From assembly GCA_946183895.1 (NCBI GenBank), contig CAMHDX010000082.1, forward strand, positions 1-5,562: a stretch of 5,562 nucleotides of DNA, read 5' to 3'. This document shows positions 5,038 to 5,562 of the stretch, piece after piece (within the stretch, counting starts at the first letter, position 1; each line of letters begins with the position of its first letter). The notes under the pieces were generated by a model. It was given only the letters and a program-made list of their open reading frames with translations, searched no databases and was not told where the DNA came from. Source of the DNA: an uncultured Porphyromonadaceae bacterium. Lineage in GTDB: Bacteria; Bacteroidota; Bacteroidia; Bacteroidales; Muribaculaceae. Position numbers and translations under genes: made by a program.

Positions 5038-5562
5038 CTATTTACTTTTTTTTGTTTCCATTACGAAACAGGCCACCAGTCCATAGGTGATGGTGGGGCG
5101 GATCCATATTTCCGTGAGCAGATAGTTGGTGTATTCGTTTATTGGTTCAATATAGATGTCGTAGTTGTAAAGTACAGCTATGGCCGTATCTATGATGCAG
5201 ATCATCCACAGGTTGCCCTTGGTATAACTTCTCCAATCCTTGCGAGCGTAAAAGAAAGTGAGCATCAGGAGCAGCAGCACTGAGAGCGTGAGACACGCCA
5301 GGTGGAGGGGGTAATTAGCCAATGGGGGTGCAAAGAGAATGTCGCGCAGTAGTACCGTCATACCTAAACACACCGAGCACCAATAGTTGAACTGCTGTGT
5401 GGTGATGTGTCGGGAGTTGAAGAAGTACATCCATATCATCACCAAACAGGCCACGTAAAACAAGTTGAGGACTAATTCAGGCCACGCTTCTCCCAGTCCG
5501 AAATGGACAATGGCATAAAGCATGACGCCTACTGAGACCATTGCTGCTACGGCAGTAATGAC
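5038..5562 (-). CDS. Polytopic membrane protein of unknown function (5' partial)
   Basis: The C-terminal part of an integral membrane protein. The first in-frame ATG is at 5541, but the frame stays open to the window edge and the extra residues (VITAVAA) continue the same hydrophobic segment, so the real start is probably beyond 5562. Counting from that ATG, predicted membrane segments are about 1-14, 20-41, 52-72, 77-99, 109-131 and 140-161, with a short basic end (METKKSK). Charged loops include RKDWRSYTKGN (100-110). I do not recognise the family and see no catalytic, transporter or histidine-kinase motif. The TAG stop is 62 bases before the next minus-strand ATG, so co-transcription is possible. 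Confidence 0.75.
   Translation of the reverse strand, partial: VITAVAAMVSVGVMLYAIVHFGLGEAWPELVLNLFYVACLVMIWMYFFNSRHITTQQFNYWCSVCLGMTVLLRDILFAPPLANYPLHLACLTLSVLLLLMLTFFYARKDWRSYTKGNLWMICIIDTAIAVLYNYDIYIEPINEYTNYLLTEIWIRPTITYGLVACFVMETKKSK

Noticed and set aside
5011..5283. Plus-strand open frame opposite the membrane protein gene
   Set aside because: It is antisense to a frame with consistent transmembrane segments, and its own translation shows no domain or signal peptide.
1..5562. Defence, toxin-antitoxin or biosynthetic system
   Set aside because: No nuclease, ATPase, methyltransferase, toxin or enzyme motif was seen in any supported gene.

Overview
The window looks like chromosomal DNA of a gut or oral member of the Bacteroidales, in the Prevotellaceae/Muribaculaceae range. 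The evidence is indirect. Three secreted proteins end in the short 'Y-D/N-L/I-x-G-R/Q-x-V ... G-x-x-I-x-x-G' tail that is common in that order. A BspA-type leucine-rich repeat region and a GLUG-like region sit in one protein. No clear Shine-Dalgarno sequences are visible, and the one leader with a readable upstream region is very AT-rich. No RNA gene, CRISPR array, transposase, integrase or phage gene is visible.

Layout: (1) Positions 1-2313, plus strand, hold the 3' part of a large surface/secreted protein. It has GLUG-like repeats, then BspA-like leucine-rich repeats, then a C-terminal module and tail; its start lies upstream of the window. (2) Positions 2313-3365, plus strand, overlap the previous stop by one base (TAATG). 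They encode a secreted protein made of three divergent InlB-B-type (Listeria-Bacteroides) repeats and the same kind of tail. (3) Positions 3366-3574 are a convergent intergenic region with three inverted repeats. One is an uninterrupted 22-bp stem with a 4-base loop. (4) Positions 3575-4975, minus strand, encode a secreted protein built from two copies of one domain, again with the tail. (5) Positions 4976-5037 are a very AT-rich gap (about 18% G+C). (6) Positions 5038-5562, minus strand, hold the 3' part of a polytopic membrane protein that runs off the right edge.

The first two genes probably form an operon of cell-surface repeat proteins, perhaps adhesins. The minus-strand pair could be co-transcribed, membrane protein first. 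No enzyme or catalytic motif was recognised. The window fits an ordinary surface-protein locus, and I see no convincing new multi-gene system. The most unusual DNA is the hairpin cluster between the convergent genes: part of its long stem repeats the last codons and stop region of the neighbouring minus-strand gene.
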